Positions 1-5,719 of a stretch of 7,493 nt of DNA are shown here, piece after piece. The stretch comes from an uncultured Gallionellaceae bacterium (lineage in GTDB: Bacteria; Pseudomonadota; Gammaproteobacteria; Burkholderiales; Sulfuricellaceae): NCBI GenBank assembly GCA_937873435.1, contig CALMWM010000577.1, forward strand, positions 1-7,493, in the 5' to 3' direction. A program made the translations under genes and the position numbers. A model generated the notes under the pieces. The model searched no databases and had not been told where the DNA came from. It saw nothing but the letters and a program-made list of their open reading frames with translations. Each line of letters starts with the position of its first letter. The first letter of the stretch is position 1.

Positions 1-147
1 CTGAAAGGCGTCAAGGCCATCGCCGGCTACGTCCACGACGCCAAGGGGCGCACCCTGGCGGTGGTCTGCCTGATCAACCACGCCAACGCCGCCGCCGGGC
101 AGGCGGCGCAGGATGCGCTGCTGGAATGGATGTATCAGCGTCCGTAG
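1..147 (+). CDS. dacB: D-alanyl-D-alanine carboxypeptidase/endopeptidase PBP4 (peptidase S13), C-terminal fragment
   Basis: The last 48 codons and TAG stop of a gene that begins before the window. The translation (LKGVKAIAGYVHDAKGRTLA, then VVCLINHANA, ending ALLEWMYQRP) has the pattern of the extreme C-terminus of the S13 family: a KGVxAxAGYV strand, a basic turn, a VVxxxNHxNA strand and a terminal helix ending in a leucine/tryptophan-rich segment. Family members are periplasmic penicillin-binding proteins that trim or cleave peptidoglycan peptides. The catalytic SxxK, SxN and KTG motifs lie upstream and cannot be checked here. High GC and GC-ending codons (GCC, CTG, GGC) match ubiD, suggesting native chromosome. 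The gene converges on the DUF4238 gene, whose stop lies 164 bp away. The family call rests on a short conserved tail. Confidence 0.8.
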   Translation: MKGVKAIAGYVHDAKGRTLAVVCLINHANAAAGQAAQDALLEWMYQRP

Positions 148-160
148 ACAAAGCCATTGC

Positions 161-174
161 CGCTAAGATTAGCG
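161..174. terminator. Short palindrome after dacB, possible weak terminator
   Basis: CGCTAA-GA-TTAGCG is a perfect inverted repeat with 6-bp arms, or a 5-bp RNA stem with an AGAU loop. It starts 14 nt after the dacB stop, between two convergent genes, where a terminator is expected. No T-tract follows on either strand, so intrinsic termination is doubtful. Confidence 0.25.
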
Positions 175-188
175 CGCGACACCGAGAA

Positions 189-309
189 CAGGCTGAATAT
201 TGCGTTGAATGGCGGGTTGCGTCGTAAACCGAGAAAGCCGCACGCCGAATATTTCTTAAAAACCATCCGCACAAGGGACCGGAATCGCCGTGAAAGCCAG
301 CCGCATATT
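189..309. repeat. Three degenerate copies of a 13-mer in the dacB/DUF4238 convergent gap
   Basis: Direct, imperfect copies lie at 189-201 (CAGGCTGAATATT), 241-253 (CACGCCGAATATT) and 297-309 (CCAGCCGCATATT). Copies 1 and 2 share 11 of 13 bases, and copies 2 and 3 share 10 of 13. They are spaced 52 and 56 bp apart. The rest of 148-311 holds no gene that I can support: open frames there have no start with a ribosome-binding site and no recognisable family. The repeat could be chance. Confidence 0.25.
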
Positions 310-311
310 CA

Positions 312-2372
312 CTAGGAGCTGAGAATGTGACGTAGAACAACCAACCGTTCTTCATCGCTAACATCTACCCACAGCCGACCTTCGTCAGTATCTGACAAGA
401 GAATCCCAAACTGCCACAGCACTCTTTCGACATGCTCCGCAATAGATTGCACTACTACCAACGTCGGAGACGCCTGTCGAATCTGATTAAGGTGGTTTCG
501 AAGATCTCGGTCAAAGAGCATTAACCACTCCCAAAGGCTTGTATCCGCAATACATCTACCGGTCTCCGATGTCGGCGAGATGTCCAACGATTTGCCAGCG
601 TGTAGGCCACAATAGGCAGCGATGGTGCCAAACAGCACGTCTAGTGCTGGCTGTACGTCAGCGAGCATTGTGTCCACATTGCGGTGGTCTAGGAATTGCC
701 GACGCGCTGTTTCAATGGTTGCAACCGAAACTGAAATGGCTTTCGCAGAGGTTGGTTCGCCATCGCGAATATCTGCCATTTGTACAGCAGGCGCGGCAAC
801 CCATGCAGCGTAATTGTGAGAGAGAAATCTCTGAGCCAGTTCGAGTGTAAATCGCTCCTTCGCTGTGAACAGGCGTCCTTGAAAATGAGGTACGACTTTT
901 GCGAGCCAAAGATCGTAATAGCTGGCACGCCCAAGAAGAAGCCTGACCAGGTTCGCCGCAGACCTCGACAGATTCGTGTCGCGCACGAACAAAAGCTGCA
1001 AGATTTTTGCTGGCACAATGACCCGTAGCTGTGGGGAAGTTGGTGTTGCCAATATTTCTACCGTCCCGGGTGTAACGGCGTATGTTTCATAGGCCGACAG
1101 AGGGCGACCATACATGCGAGCGACTTCACCTGGGACATCGCGGGCAACAAGAATCAAATCAATCCGATCTACTTCACTGTCGCTACACTGCTCAGAGGCG
1201 ATGCGCTGTATCGCCTTGATCGTTCGAGCATTCTTGTTGGTTGTCGATGCGAACTCCACTCGCACAGCCTTTGAGGAAGACTTGCCGGACGAGTGGCAGG
1301 GAATCTGTGCTGGTCGTATTGGTGACAAATCGTCTTCGATAAGTCCGTCGCTGATGTCTTTGATCGCTTCGCCAATATGACGCGTTAGCGCTTCAACACA
1401 GGGGTCTTTAGCTGAACCTACAAAGAACTCCAACGAGCACTTCGCGAAATTTGCATTGAGGTCGGACATGTCTGGGAGTTCATGCGACACAAAGCCTACA
1501 AGAACCTTCTTCGCATCGATGGGCATGGCAACAAGCGTGATTTCCTCATCCGATCTCATTGCATAAGGGTGCATCTCGCCTGAGTCATCGGCAGCGATTG
1601 CGACACAATCGGGAAGAAGCAAATGCGCTGGGGACTTCACCGAAATAACCCGCCATTGTAGGCGCTTAAGCGCGTTGACACGATTTTCCTGTACCAGCGA
1701 TTTCTGAAGCGCAAGCAGGTGGCCTCGTTCAAGCGTCTCGGGCAGGGCACCATGGATAGCCGAGAGTTGCTCGCGGATGAACGGGATAAGAGATGGCACC
1801 ACCAGATCAAATTTCTCACGGAATCTAAAGCGAGCAAGTTGCTCCAAAAATGACCGATCTTTTGGAGAGACGCTTGTCAATCCGACTTCATCCAGTGTCC
1901 GTTTTATCTCAGTAGATACTCTAGAGCCCGGATCGTTAGAATCGACCTCCATGAATTCGCGAAGTTGGTTTCGCTCGCCCAGTACACTGCCAAAATTTGC
2001 TATAAGTCTCTGTGCGAGCTGGGCGAATGAACCTCTCAGATGTGCTGCTCGGACAGTCAGGTGAACGACTACGGTTGCAGCGACATCCGCATCAATTAGC
2101 TCTCCATCCGATGCTGCCCTTGCGCGATCAAGAAAGGGGTTGAAGCACTCGCTCTCGAATCTGGTGATCACATCATCGAGAGTGTCGCTCTCGCCGTCTC
2201 CCGGTGGCGAGTAGAAGTCCCGTTGAGCCGCAACACCTTCAGTCGCAGATGTGTAAGGCGCCGCGCCGCGCTTGAAGACGACAACTTGGGAATTTTTTCC
2301 ACTTTTTGAGGCTTCGAAGCCTCTGAGCAGGTGTTGTGGAATGTAGTGTTGTTTTCGTCCAGCCAAGAGCAT
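312..2372 (-). CDS. DUF4238 domain protein with long unrecognised C-terminal extension
   Basis: A 686-residue protein. Residues 8-19 (QHYIPQHLLRGF) are the signature N-terminus of DUF4238 proteins, followed by a short strand pair (VVVFKRG, 29-35), FYSPPGDGESDTLDDVI (53-69) and a helical middle. The segment LLLPDCVAIA...PYAMRSDEEITLVAMPIDAKK (251-289) matches the family's usual later block. Typical DUF4238 proteins are, as I recall, only about 250-350 residues, so residues ~365-686 are an extra part I do not recognise. It has an alpha/beta stretch (DLILVARDVPGEVARMYGRP, 405-424) and then mostly helices. An RX4H pattern (R622...H627) occurs near the end. No signal peptide or membrane segment is seen, so it is probably cytosolic. 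DUF4238 has no established biochemical function. GC is clearly below that of ubiD, suggesting transfer. Start choice: AGGGG directly touches the ATG, so the TTG at codon 3 (2366-2364), with 6 nt spacing, may be the true start. Confidence 0.85.
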   Translation of the reverse strand: MLLAGRKQHYIPQHLLRGFEASKSGKNSQVVVFKRGAAPYTSATEGVAAQRDFYSPPGDGESDTLDDVITRFESECFNPFLDRARAASDGELIDADVAATVVVHLTVRAAHLRGSFAQLAQRLIANFGSVLGERNQLREFMEVDSNDPGSRVSTEIKRTLDEVGLTSVSPKDRSFLEQLARFRFREKFDLVVPSLIPFIREQLSAIHGALPETLERGHLLALQKSLVQENRVNALKRLQWRVISVKSPAHLLLPDCVAIAADDSGEMHPYAMRSDEEITLVAMPIDAKKVLVGFVSHELPDMSDLNANFAKCSLEFFVGSAKDPCVEALTRHIGEAIKDISDGLIEDDLSPIRPAQIPCHSSGKSSSKAVRVEFASTTNKNARTIKAIQRIASEQCSDSEVDRIDLILVARDVPGEVARMYGRPLSAYETYAVTPGTVEILATPTSPQLRVIVPAKILQLLFVRDTNLSRSAANLVRLLLGRASYYDLWLAKVVPHFQGRLFTAKERFTLELAQRFLSHNYAAWVAAPAVQMADIRDGEPTSAKAISVSVATIETARRQFLDHRNVDTMLADVQPALDVLFGTIAAYCGLHAGKSLDISPTSETGRCIADTSLWEWLMLFDRDLRNHLNQIRQASPTLVVVQSIAEHVERVLWQFGILLSDTDEGRLWVDVSDEERLVVLRHILSS

Positions 2373-2389
2373 CCCCTGAGTTGTTCAGC

Positions 2390-2420
2390 CCGCGCAATAA
2401 GCGAAGCGCATTGCACCGGA
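2390..2420. repeat. REP-like dispersed palindromic intergenic repeat (GCAATAAGCGAAGCGCATTGC type)
   Basis: The core pairs GCAAT (2394-2398) plus GCG (2401-2403) with CGC (2407-2409) plus ATTGC (2410-2414), with an AAG loop and an AA bulge. An outer CCG (2390-2392) pairs with CGG (2417-2419). From general knowledge, near-identical palindromes (GGTGCAATAAGCGAAGCGCA and its complement) are common in intergenic regions of many proteobacteria and often produce spurious small ORFs reading HPVQCASLIA, which one frame here does. Membership is inferred from memory of that motif. Confidence 0.6.
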
Positions 2421-2433
2421 TGGGTACACATCC
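2418..2433. repeat. 16-bp near-perfect palindrome
   Basis: GGATGGGTACACATCC has arms GGATG/CATCC around a central GTAC, with a single mismatched pair (G2423/A2428). It shares its first bases with the outer arm of the preceding REP-like repeat, so it may be an extension of that element or a separate protein-binding site. Confidence 0.4.
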
Positions 2434-2434
2434 A

Positions 2435-2449
2435 GCAGGTTACGCCTGC
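2435..2449. repeat. Hairpin between the frameshifted small gene and the DUF4238 gene
   Basis: GCAGG-TTACG-CCTGC is a perfect 5-bp stem with a 5-nt loop. On the minus strand it lies 23 nt after the stop of the small gene. It could help end the PIN operon transcript, but no T-tract follows on that strand. Confidence 0.35.
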
Positions 2450-2472
2450 GATTAACTCTACGAAAGACGGGA

Positions 2473-2722
2473 TCACGCCTCCACCTCTGCAACGTCTTCG
2501 CCCAACTCTTCCAGTATCCCGCGCAGCTCATCCAGCGCCGCTTCCAGCTCGCCCATCGCTTCCTGCACCAGCGTCGAGCCGTGGTTGCCCAAGTGAATCA
2601 GCAATCTTGTAGAACTCCAGCCGGTTCGGCGCGGCGAGGTTTTCCAGATCGTTCCAGCGATGATTTTCGGGGAACTGATCTTCGGTGCCGGTTTCCTTGG
2701 CCATGATGCCGTTGGCGGTCAT
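2473..2722 (-). pseudogene. Frameshifted third gene of the PIN toxin operon, unknown function
   Basis: The ATG (2722-2720) overlaps the TGA stop of the PIN gene as ATGA, a standard translational-coupling junction. The first frame reads MTANGIMAKETGTEDQFPEN, then RWNDLENLAAPNRLEFYKIAD, and then degenerates into a Gly/Ala/Arg-rich tail that ends at 2528. From about 2599 the +1 frame instead reads IHLGNHGSTLVQEAMGELEA and then ALDELRGILEELGEDVAEVE before a TGA at 2475-2473. That tail is an acidic amphipathic helix with coiled-coil-like Leu/Ile/Val spacing, which looks real. The two pieces together give a protein of about 83-84 residues. I do not recognise the family. The break could be a real mutation, a sequencing error or, less likely, programmed frameshifting. 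GC-ending codons on both sides of the break support one former gene. Confidence 0.6.
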
Positions 2723-3153
2723 TTTTTGAGCGTTTTCATGAATTGTTCGGCGGTGACGATGGGGCAAGCAAATTGGCCGACGAGAACTAGCAAGTCCTGA
2801 TCACCCGTCACCAGACAATCCGCCTTGCCGGCAACGGCGAGTTGCAGAAACGGCAAGTCGAACTTGTCGCGGCAGTCTGGCGTTGCGGGGAGCTGGGCGG
2901 GCATGCGCACCGTGGTGCAGTAGGGCAGGTAGTCGGCAAGCAGCTCTTGCTGGTCTGCTGTAGTGAGTTTGAATTTCGGGTAGGCCAGCACACGGATCAG
3001 CTCCGCGGCCGTCACACTCGATAGCAGCGGCTGACACTGTGCGCCTTGCCATGCCAGGCGCAGTGGCGCTAGCCGCCCTTGTGCAAATACCAGCGCGGAC
3101 AACACCAAATTGGTATCGATCACTACGCGTTGGATGCGTTTTGCAAGCTGCAT
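2719..3153 (-). CDS. PIN-domain ribonuclease toxin (COG1569 / PIN_3 type)
   Basis: A 144-residue PIN domain, covering essentially the whole protein. The pattern follows the family: RVVIDTNLVLSALVF (9-23) with Asp13; SSVTAAELIRVLAYPKF (45-61) with Glu51; DKFDLPFLQLAVAGKADCLV (96-115) with Asp96/Asp99; TGDQDLL (116-122) with Asp118; and a closing PIVTAEQFM (131-139). These acidic residues form the Mg/Mn-binding active site of PIN nucleases, so the toxin looks catalytically intact. PIN toxins act in the cytoplasm by cutting RNA, and the target here cannot be deduced. The ATG overlaps the antitoxin stop as TAATG (1-nt overlap), giving translational coupling, and its own stop overlaps the next gene. 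It is shorter than many VapC neighbours in genomes but normal for COG1569. Confidence 0.88.
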   Translation of the reverse strand: MQLAKRIQRVVIDTNLVLSALVFAQGRLAPLRLAWQGAQCQPLLSSVTAAELIRVLAYPKFKLTTADQQELLADYLPYCTTVRMPAQLPATPDCRDKFDLPFLQLAVAGKADCLVTGDQDLLVLVGQFACPIVTAEQFMKTLKK

Positions 3154-3398
3154 TAGTTTGCGGACTTTTTGGATTCAGACGATTGACGTGCCCAGTCAAC
3201 CGCATCGGCGATATCCTGTTCGTTCAAGTTCAGCTCGGCGAGTTTGGCACGCACAGCATCGCCACGCTGTATGCGTACCGGGGTGAGCACAATCTGCCCA
3301 TTGCAGGCTTCCACATCGAAATATTCAGCAGGGCCAACCGCAGCGGTGATGCTCTTGGGCAGGGTAAGCTGGTTCTTGGAGGTCATTTTGGCGAGCAT
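3153..3398 (-). CDS. AbrB/SpoVT-family antitoxin
   Basis: An 81-residue protein. Residues 1-44 form a swapped-hairpin AbrB/MazE-type DNA-binding domain: the N-terminal MTSKNQLTLPKSI (5-17) is the hallmark KxQLTLPK strand, and YFDVEACNGQIVLTP (26-40) is the closing strand pair. The C-terminal half (47-81) is a charged helix of the kind that binds and neutralises the PIN toxin. It lies immediately upstream of, and is coupled to, the PIN gene, which is the usual order for such modules. The start is supported by GGAG seven bases before the ATG at 3398. A second ATG at 3403 is out of frame. A palindrome overlapping the promoter upstream suggests autorepression, as expected for this family. Confidence 0.87.
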   Translation of the reverse strand: MLAKMTSKNQLTLPKSITAAVGPAEYFDVEACNGQIVLTPVRIQRGDAVRAKLAELNLNEQDIADAVDWARQSSESKKSAN

Positions 3399-3418
3399 GG
3401 CATTTCTCCAACCGGGCT

Positions 3419-3437
3419 AAGTAAGGAATTCTTACTT
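3419..3437. promoter_or_regulatory. Probable antitoxin operator (inverted repeat)
   Basis: AAGTAAG-GAATT-CTTACTT has perfect 7-bp arms separated by 5 bp, with an EcoRI-like GAATTC near the centre. It lies 20 bp upstream of the antitoxin ATG and covers the predicted -10 element and start of transcription. It is a natural binding site for a dimeric AbrB-type antitoxin, which would repress its own operon. The repeat is seen directly; binding is inferred. Confidence 0.6.
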
Positions 3438-3462
3438 TACGCCTTGAGCCAAAATAAATCAA
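3434..3462 (-). promoter_or_regulatory. Promoter of the antitoxin-PIN operon
   Basis: On the minus strand, TTGATT (3462-3457) is followed after exactly 17 bp by TAAAGT (3439-3434). Each matches the sigma-70 consensus at 4 of 6 positions. The -10 box ends 35 bp upstream of the antitoxin ATG, and the operator palindrome overlaps it. The promoter lies between ubiD and the antitoxin, so this operon can be transcribed independently of ubiD. Confidence 0.5.
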
Positions 3463-3515
3463 GCTGCGGGATGAAGCCTGGATTAACGCACAGAAGACCC
3501 ACCCCCCGCACTGCC

Positions 3516-4979
3516 TTACAACCCCAGTTCGCCCCACATCGCGTCCACCCGCGCTTTCACCGCCTCGTCCATCACGATCGGCACCCCCCATTCGCGGGTG
3601 GTTTCGCCCGGCCACTTGTTGGTCGCATCCATCCCCATCTTCGAACCCAGACCGCTCACCGGGCTGGCGAAGTCGAGGTAGTCGATCGGGGTATTCTCGG
3701 CGAGCAAGGTATCGCGCGCCGGGTCCATGCGGGTGGTGATCGCCCACACCACTTCCTTCCAGTCGCGGATATTCACGTCGTCGTCGGTGACGATAATGAA
3801 CTTGGTGTACATGAACTGGCGCAGGAACGACCAGATGCCGAACATCACCCGCTTGGCGTGGCCGGGGTATTGCTTCTTGATCGACACGCAGGCCAGCCGG
3901 TAGGAACAGCCTTCCGGCGGCAAATAAAAATCGACGATCTCGGGAAACTGCTTTTGCAGCAACGGCACGAACACCTCGTTCAACGCCACCCCGAGAATGG
4001 CCGGCTCATCCGGCGGCTTGCCGGTGTAGGTGCTGTGATAAATCGGCTTGGCGCGCATCGTGATGCGCTCGATGGTAAATACCGGGAACTCCGCCCGCTC
4101 GTTGTAATAGCCGGTATGGTCGCCGTAAGGCCCTTCCAGCGCCGTTTCATTGGGATGGATCACCCCTTCCAGGACGATTTCAGCGCTGGCCGGCACCTGC
4201 AAATCGGAGCCCAGGCATTTGACCACTTCGGTCTTGGCGCCGCGCAACAGCCCGGCGAACTGGTATTCGCTCAAGGAATCCGGCACCGGCGTCACCGCCG
4301 CCAGGATGGTGGCCGGATCGGCGCCCAGCGCCACCGCCAGCGGGAACGGCTGGCCCGGATGGGCCTCCTGGAATTCGCGGAAATCCAGCGCCCCGCCGCG
4401 ATGCGCCAGCCAGCGCATGATCACCTTGTTGGGCGCGATTACTTGCTGGCGGTAGATCCCCAGGTTCTGGCGCGCCTTCAGCGGCCCGCGGGTGATGGTC
4501 AGCCCCCAGGTAATCAGCGGCGCCACATCGCCCGGCCAGCAGGTCTGGATCGGCAATTTGGCGAGGTCGACCTCCGCCCCCTCCCAGACGACTTCCTGGC
4601 ACGGTGCGGAAGAGCGCTCCTTGGGTGCCATATTCAGCACCTGCTTGAATTTCGGCAGCTTCTCCCAGGCATCGCGCAAGCCCTTTGGCGGCTCGGGTTC
4701 CTTGAGGAAGGCCAGCAGCTTGCCGACTTCGCGCAACGCCTCCACCGACTCCTCGCCCATCCCCAGCGCCACCCGGCGCGGCGTACCGAACAGGTTGGCG
4801 AGCACCGGCATGGTGTGGCCCGCGACGTTCTCGAAGAGCAACGCCGGCCCGCCCGCCTTCAGCACGCGGTCGCAGATTTCGGTCATTTCCAGCTCAGTGC
4901 TGACCTCGGCCTTGATCCGCTTCAGCTCGCCCTGTGCTTCCAGTTGCGCGATAAAATCGCGCAGGTCGTGGTATTTCAT
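3516..4979 (-). CDS. ubiD: 4-hydroxy-3-polyprenylbenzoate decarboxylase
   Basis: A full-length 487-residue UbiD. It removes the carboxyl group of 3-octaprenyl-4-hydroxybenzoate in ubiquinone synthesis, using prenylated FMN made by UbiX (not in this window). Close agreement with E. coli UbiD is visible throughout: MKYHDLRDFIAQLEAQGELK at the start, NLGIYRQQVI...NKVIMRWLAHRGGALDF (172-200), EGPYGDHTGYYNE (282-294), PPDEPAILGVALNEVFVPLL (322-341), FYLPPEGCSYRLA (351-363) and SPVSGLGSKMGMDATNKWPGET (439-460). Likely cofactor/metal ligands are Asn172, His193 and Glu238. Arg177, Glu282 and Asp287 occupy catalytic positions (assigned by analogy with Fdc1 and E. coli UbiD). No key residue is missing. 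The ATG follows the hepT TGA with no gap and only a weak GGA seven bases upstream, so translation probably depends on coupling to hepT. Codons are strongly GC-ending, as in a native core gene. Confidence 0.97.
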   Translation of the reverse strand: MKYHDLRDFIAQLEAQGELKRIKAEVSTELEMTEICDRVLKAGGPALLFENVAGHTMPVLANLFGTPRRVALGMGEESVEALREVGKLLAFLKEPEPPKGLRDAWEKLPKFKQVLNMAPKERSSAPCQEVVWEGAEVDLAKLPIQTCWPGDVAPLITWGLTITRGPLKARQNLGIYRQQVIAPNKVIMRWLAHRGGALDFREFQEAHPGQPFPLAVALGADPATILAAVTPVPDSLSEYQFAGLLRGAKTEVVKCLGSDLQVPASAEIVLEGVIHPNETALEGPYGDHTGYYNERAEFPVFTIERITMRAKPIYHSTYTGKPPDEPAILGVALNEVFVPLLQKQFPEIVDFYLPPEGCSYRLACVSIKKQYPGHAKRVMFGIWSFLRQFMYTKFIIVTDDDVNIRDWKEVVWAITTRMDPARDTLLAENTPIDYLDFASPVSGLGSKMGMDATNKWPGETTREWGVPIVMDEAVKARVDAMWGELGL

Positions 4980-5336
4980 TCAGTTATCCAATCCTGCAAG
5001 TGGGATATTCTTCAACTCCGCGATCAGCGGCGGCAAATCATCGGTAACAGTTGCCCAGACAACATCCAGATTGATGTCGAAATAGCCATGAATTAGACGG
5101 TTGCGCATGGCCACGATCACTTGCCAGGGAATGGAGGGAAACTGCAAGCGCGTTTGTGGATCAACCTTGGCAGCAGCTTCACCAAGAATTTCGACCGATT
5201 TGACCAGCGACAACACCAGCATCCGGTTGCCGTCCAAGTCCTCACGGGTATGCCCAACCGCAAAAGAAACCGCTTCCTGCGCCGCGTCCAGCATGTGCCG
5301 GATGCGAATCGCATCAGCTTTCGGTGTATTGAACAT
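4980..5336 (-). CDS. hepT: HepT-like HEPN ribonuclease toxin (DUF86)
   Basis: 118 residues from the chosen start. The protein is mostly helical and carries the HEPN active-site motif RX4HxY as R78-NRLI-H83-G-Y85. In studied MntA-HepT pairs, the Arg and His are needed for RNA cleavage and the Tyr is the residue AMPylated by MntA to inactivate the toxin. All three are present, so both toxicity and its control look intact. The preceding LVKSVEILGEAAAKV (44-58) is typical of DUF86. The start at 5336 is preferred because GGAG lies seven bases upstream. An in-frame ATG at 5360 would lengthen the mntA overlap to 47 bp and lacks a ribosome-binding site. The gene overlaps mntA by 23 bp and directly abuts ubiD. 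Confidence 0.9.
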   Translation of the reverse strand: MFNTPKADAIRIRHMLDAAQEAVSFAVGHTREDLDGNRMLVLSLVKSVEILGEAAAKVDPQTRLQFPSIPWQVIVAMRNRLIHGYFDINLDVVWATVTDDLPPLIAELKNIPLAGLDN

Positions 5337-5613
5337 CGGCCTGCTCCAGGACTTCATCACGAAAATAGCGGCTCAGATCCTGTGGCGTGCGTAAATCGAC
5401 GCGCCGTCCGATCAGCTCAGACAACTCCAGTTCCACCTCAGCCAAACGAAGCAAGCCGACCCGTTCTTCGGGCGCGAACTCGACCAGCACATCCACGTCG
5501 CTATCCGGCCCGAAATCGTCACGCAGCACCGAGCCATACAAGGCCAAGCGGCGTATGTGGTGGTGACGGCAAAAATCGGCGACTTGCGTCTTCGGCAACT
5601 CAATCTGGGCCAT
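5314..5613 (-). CDS. mntA: MntA-like minimal nucleotidyltransferase antitoxin
   Basis: A 99-residue minimal nucleotidyltransferase. The diagnostic GSx10DxD motif is present as G27-S28 ... D39-V-D41 within LYGSVLRDDFGPDSDVDVLV (25-44). The third metal-binding acid is probably Asp73 in RRVDLRTP (70-77). In characterised systems this enzyme transfers AMP from ATP to the tyrosine of the HepT RX4HxY motif, silencing the RNase. A short leader with AGGGA nine bases before the ATG supports the start. An earlier ATG at 5620 is out of frame and stops after six codons. It is the first gene of the mntA-hepT(-ubiD) transcription unit. No sign of decay is seen. Confidence 0.9.
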   Translation of the reverse strand: MAQIELPKTQVADFCRHHHIRRLALYGSVLRDDFGPDSDVDVLVEFAPEERVGLLRLAEVELELSELIGRRVDLRTPQDLSRYFRDEVLEQADVQYTES

Positions 5614-5642
5614 AGCTCATTTTCCCTAAATGTGACCTGGCG

Positions 5643-5672
5643 ATTATCCTCCGCTTGCTCAAGATATACCAA
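5643..5672 (-). promoter_or_regulatory. Possible promoter of mntA-hepT-ubiD
   Basis: On the minus strand, TTGGTA (5672-5667) is followed after 18 bp by GATAAT (5648-5643), a 5-of-6 match to the -10 consensus. The -10 box lies 29 bp before the mntA ATG, giving a predicted leader of about 22 nt that includes the ribosome-binding site. A weaker alternative -10, TATATC, lies slightly upstream. Confidence 0.45.
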
Positions 5673-5699
5673 ACCAGGCGGCAAGGCTGTCGAGGCTAG

Positions 5700-5718
5700 G
5701 GAACTGTCTGACAGCTCC
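5700..5718 (-). terminator. Stem-loop directly after the GHKL ATPase gene
   Basis: Read on the minus strand, GGAGCTG-TCAGA-CAGTTCC forms a 7-bp stem with one G-U pair, starting one base after the TAA stop. The DNA also contains the perfect core CTGTC-T-GACAG. No T-tract follows, so it may be a 3' stabilising hairpin or a weak terminator separating this gene from mntA. Confidence 0.35.
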
Positions 5719-5719
5719 T

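Noticed and set aside
148..314. Open stretch continuing in the dacB frame after its stop, considered as a read-through or transposase remnant
   Set aside because: It has no start codon with a ribosome-binding site and no recognisable motif. The dacB tail already ends where the family normally ends.
74..364. 96-codon minus-strand frame across the dacB end and intergenic gap
   Set aside because: It overlaps the real dacB 3' end and the DUF4238 3' end in wrong frames. The C-terminal part is a Pro/Arg-rich antisense artefact.
689..1018. 109-codon minus-strand frame inside the DUF4238 gene
   Set aside because: Different frame from the continuous 686-codon gene, Cys/Arg-rich and without family features.
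2168..2476. Minus-strand frame starting with a GTG that overlaps the small gene's stop (GTGA)
   Set aside because: It reads through the dispersed palindrome (WMCTHPVQCASLIAR, a familiar spurious product of that repeat) and then runs out of frame into the DUF4238 gene. No family resemblance.
4180..4602. Gly/Arg-rich minus-strand frame within ubiD
   Set aside because: Composition typical of an alternative frame in high-GC coding sequence. ubiD is intact in its own frame.
3039..5096. Very long plus-strand open frame (685 codons) opposite ubiD, the antitoxin and the PIN gene
   Set aside because: Its translation is rich in Arg, His, Gln and Gly and matches no domain. It is the antisense shadow of GC-rich codons in real minus-strand genes.
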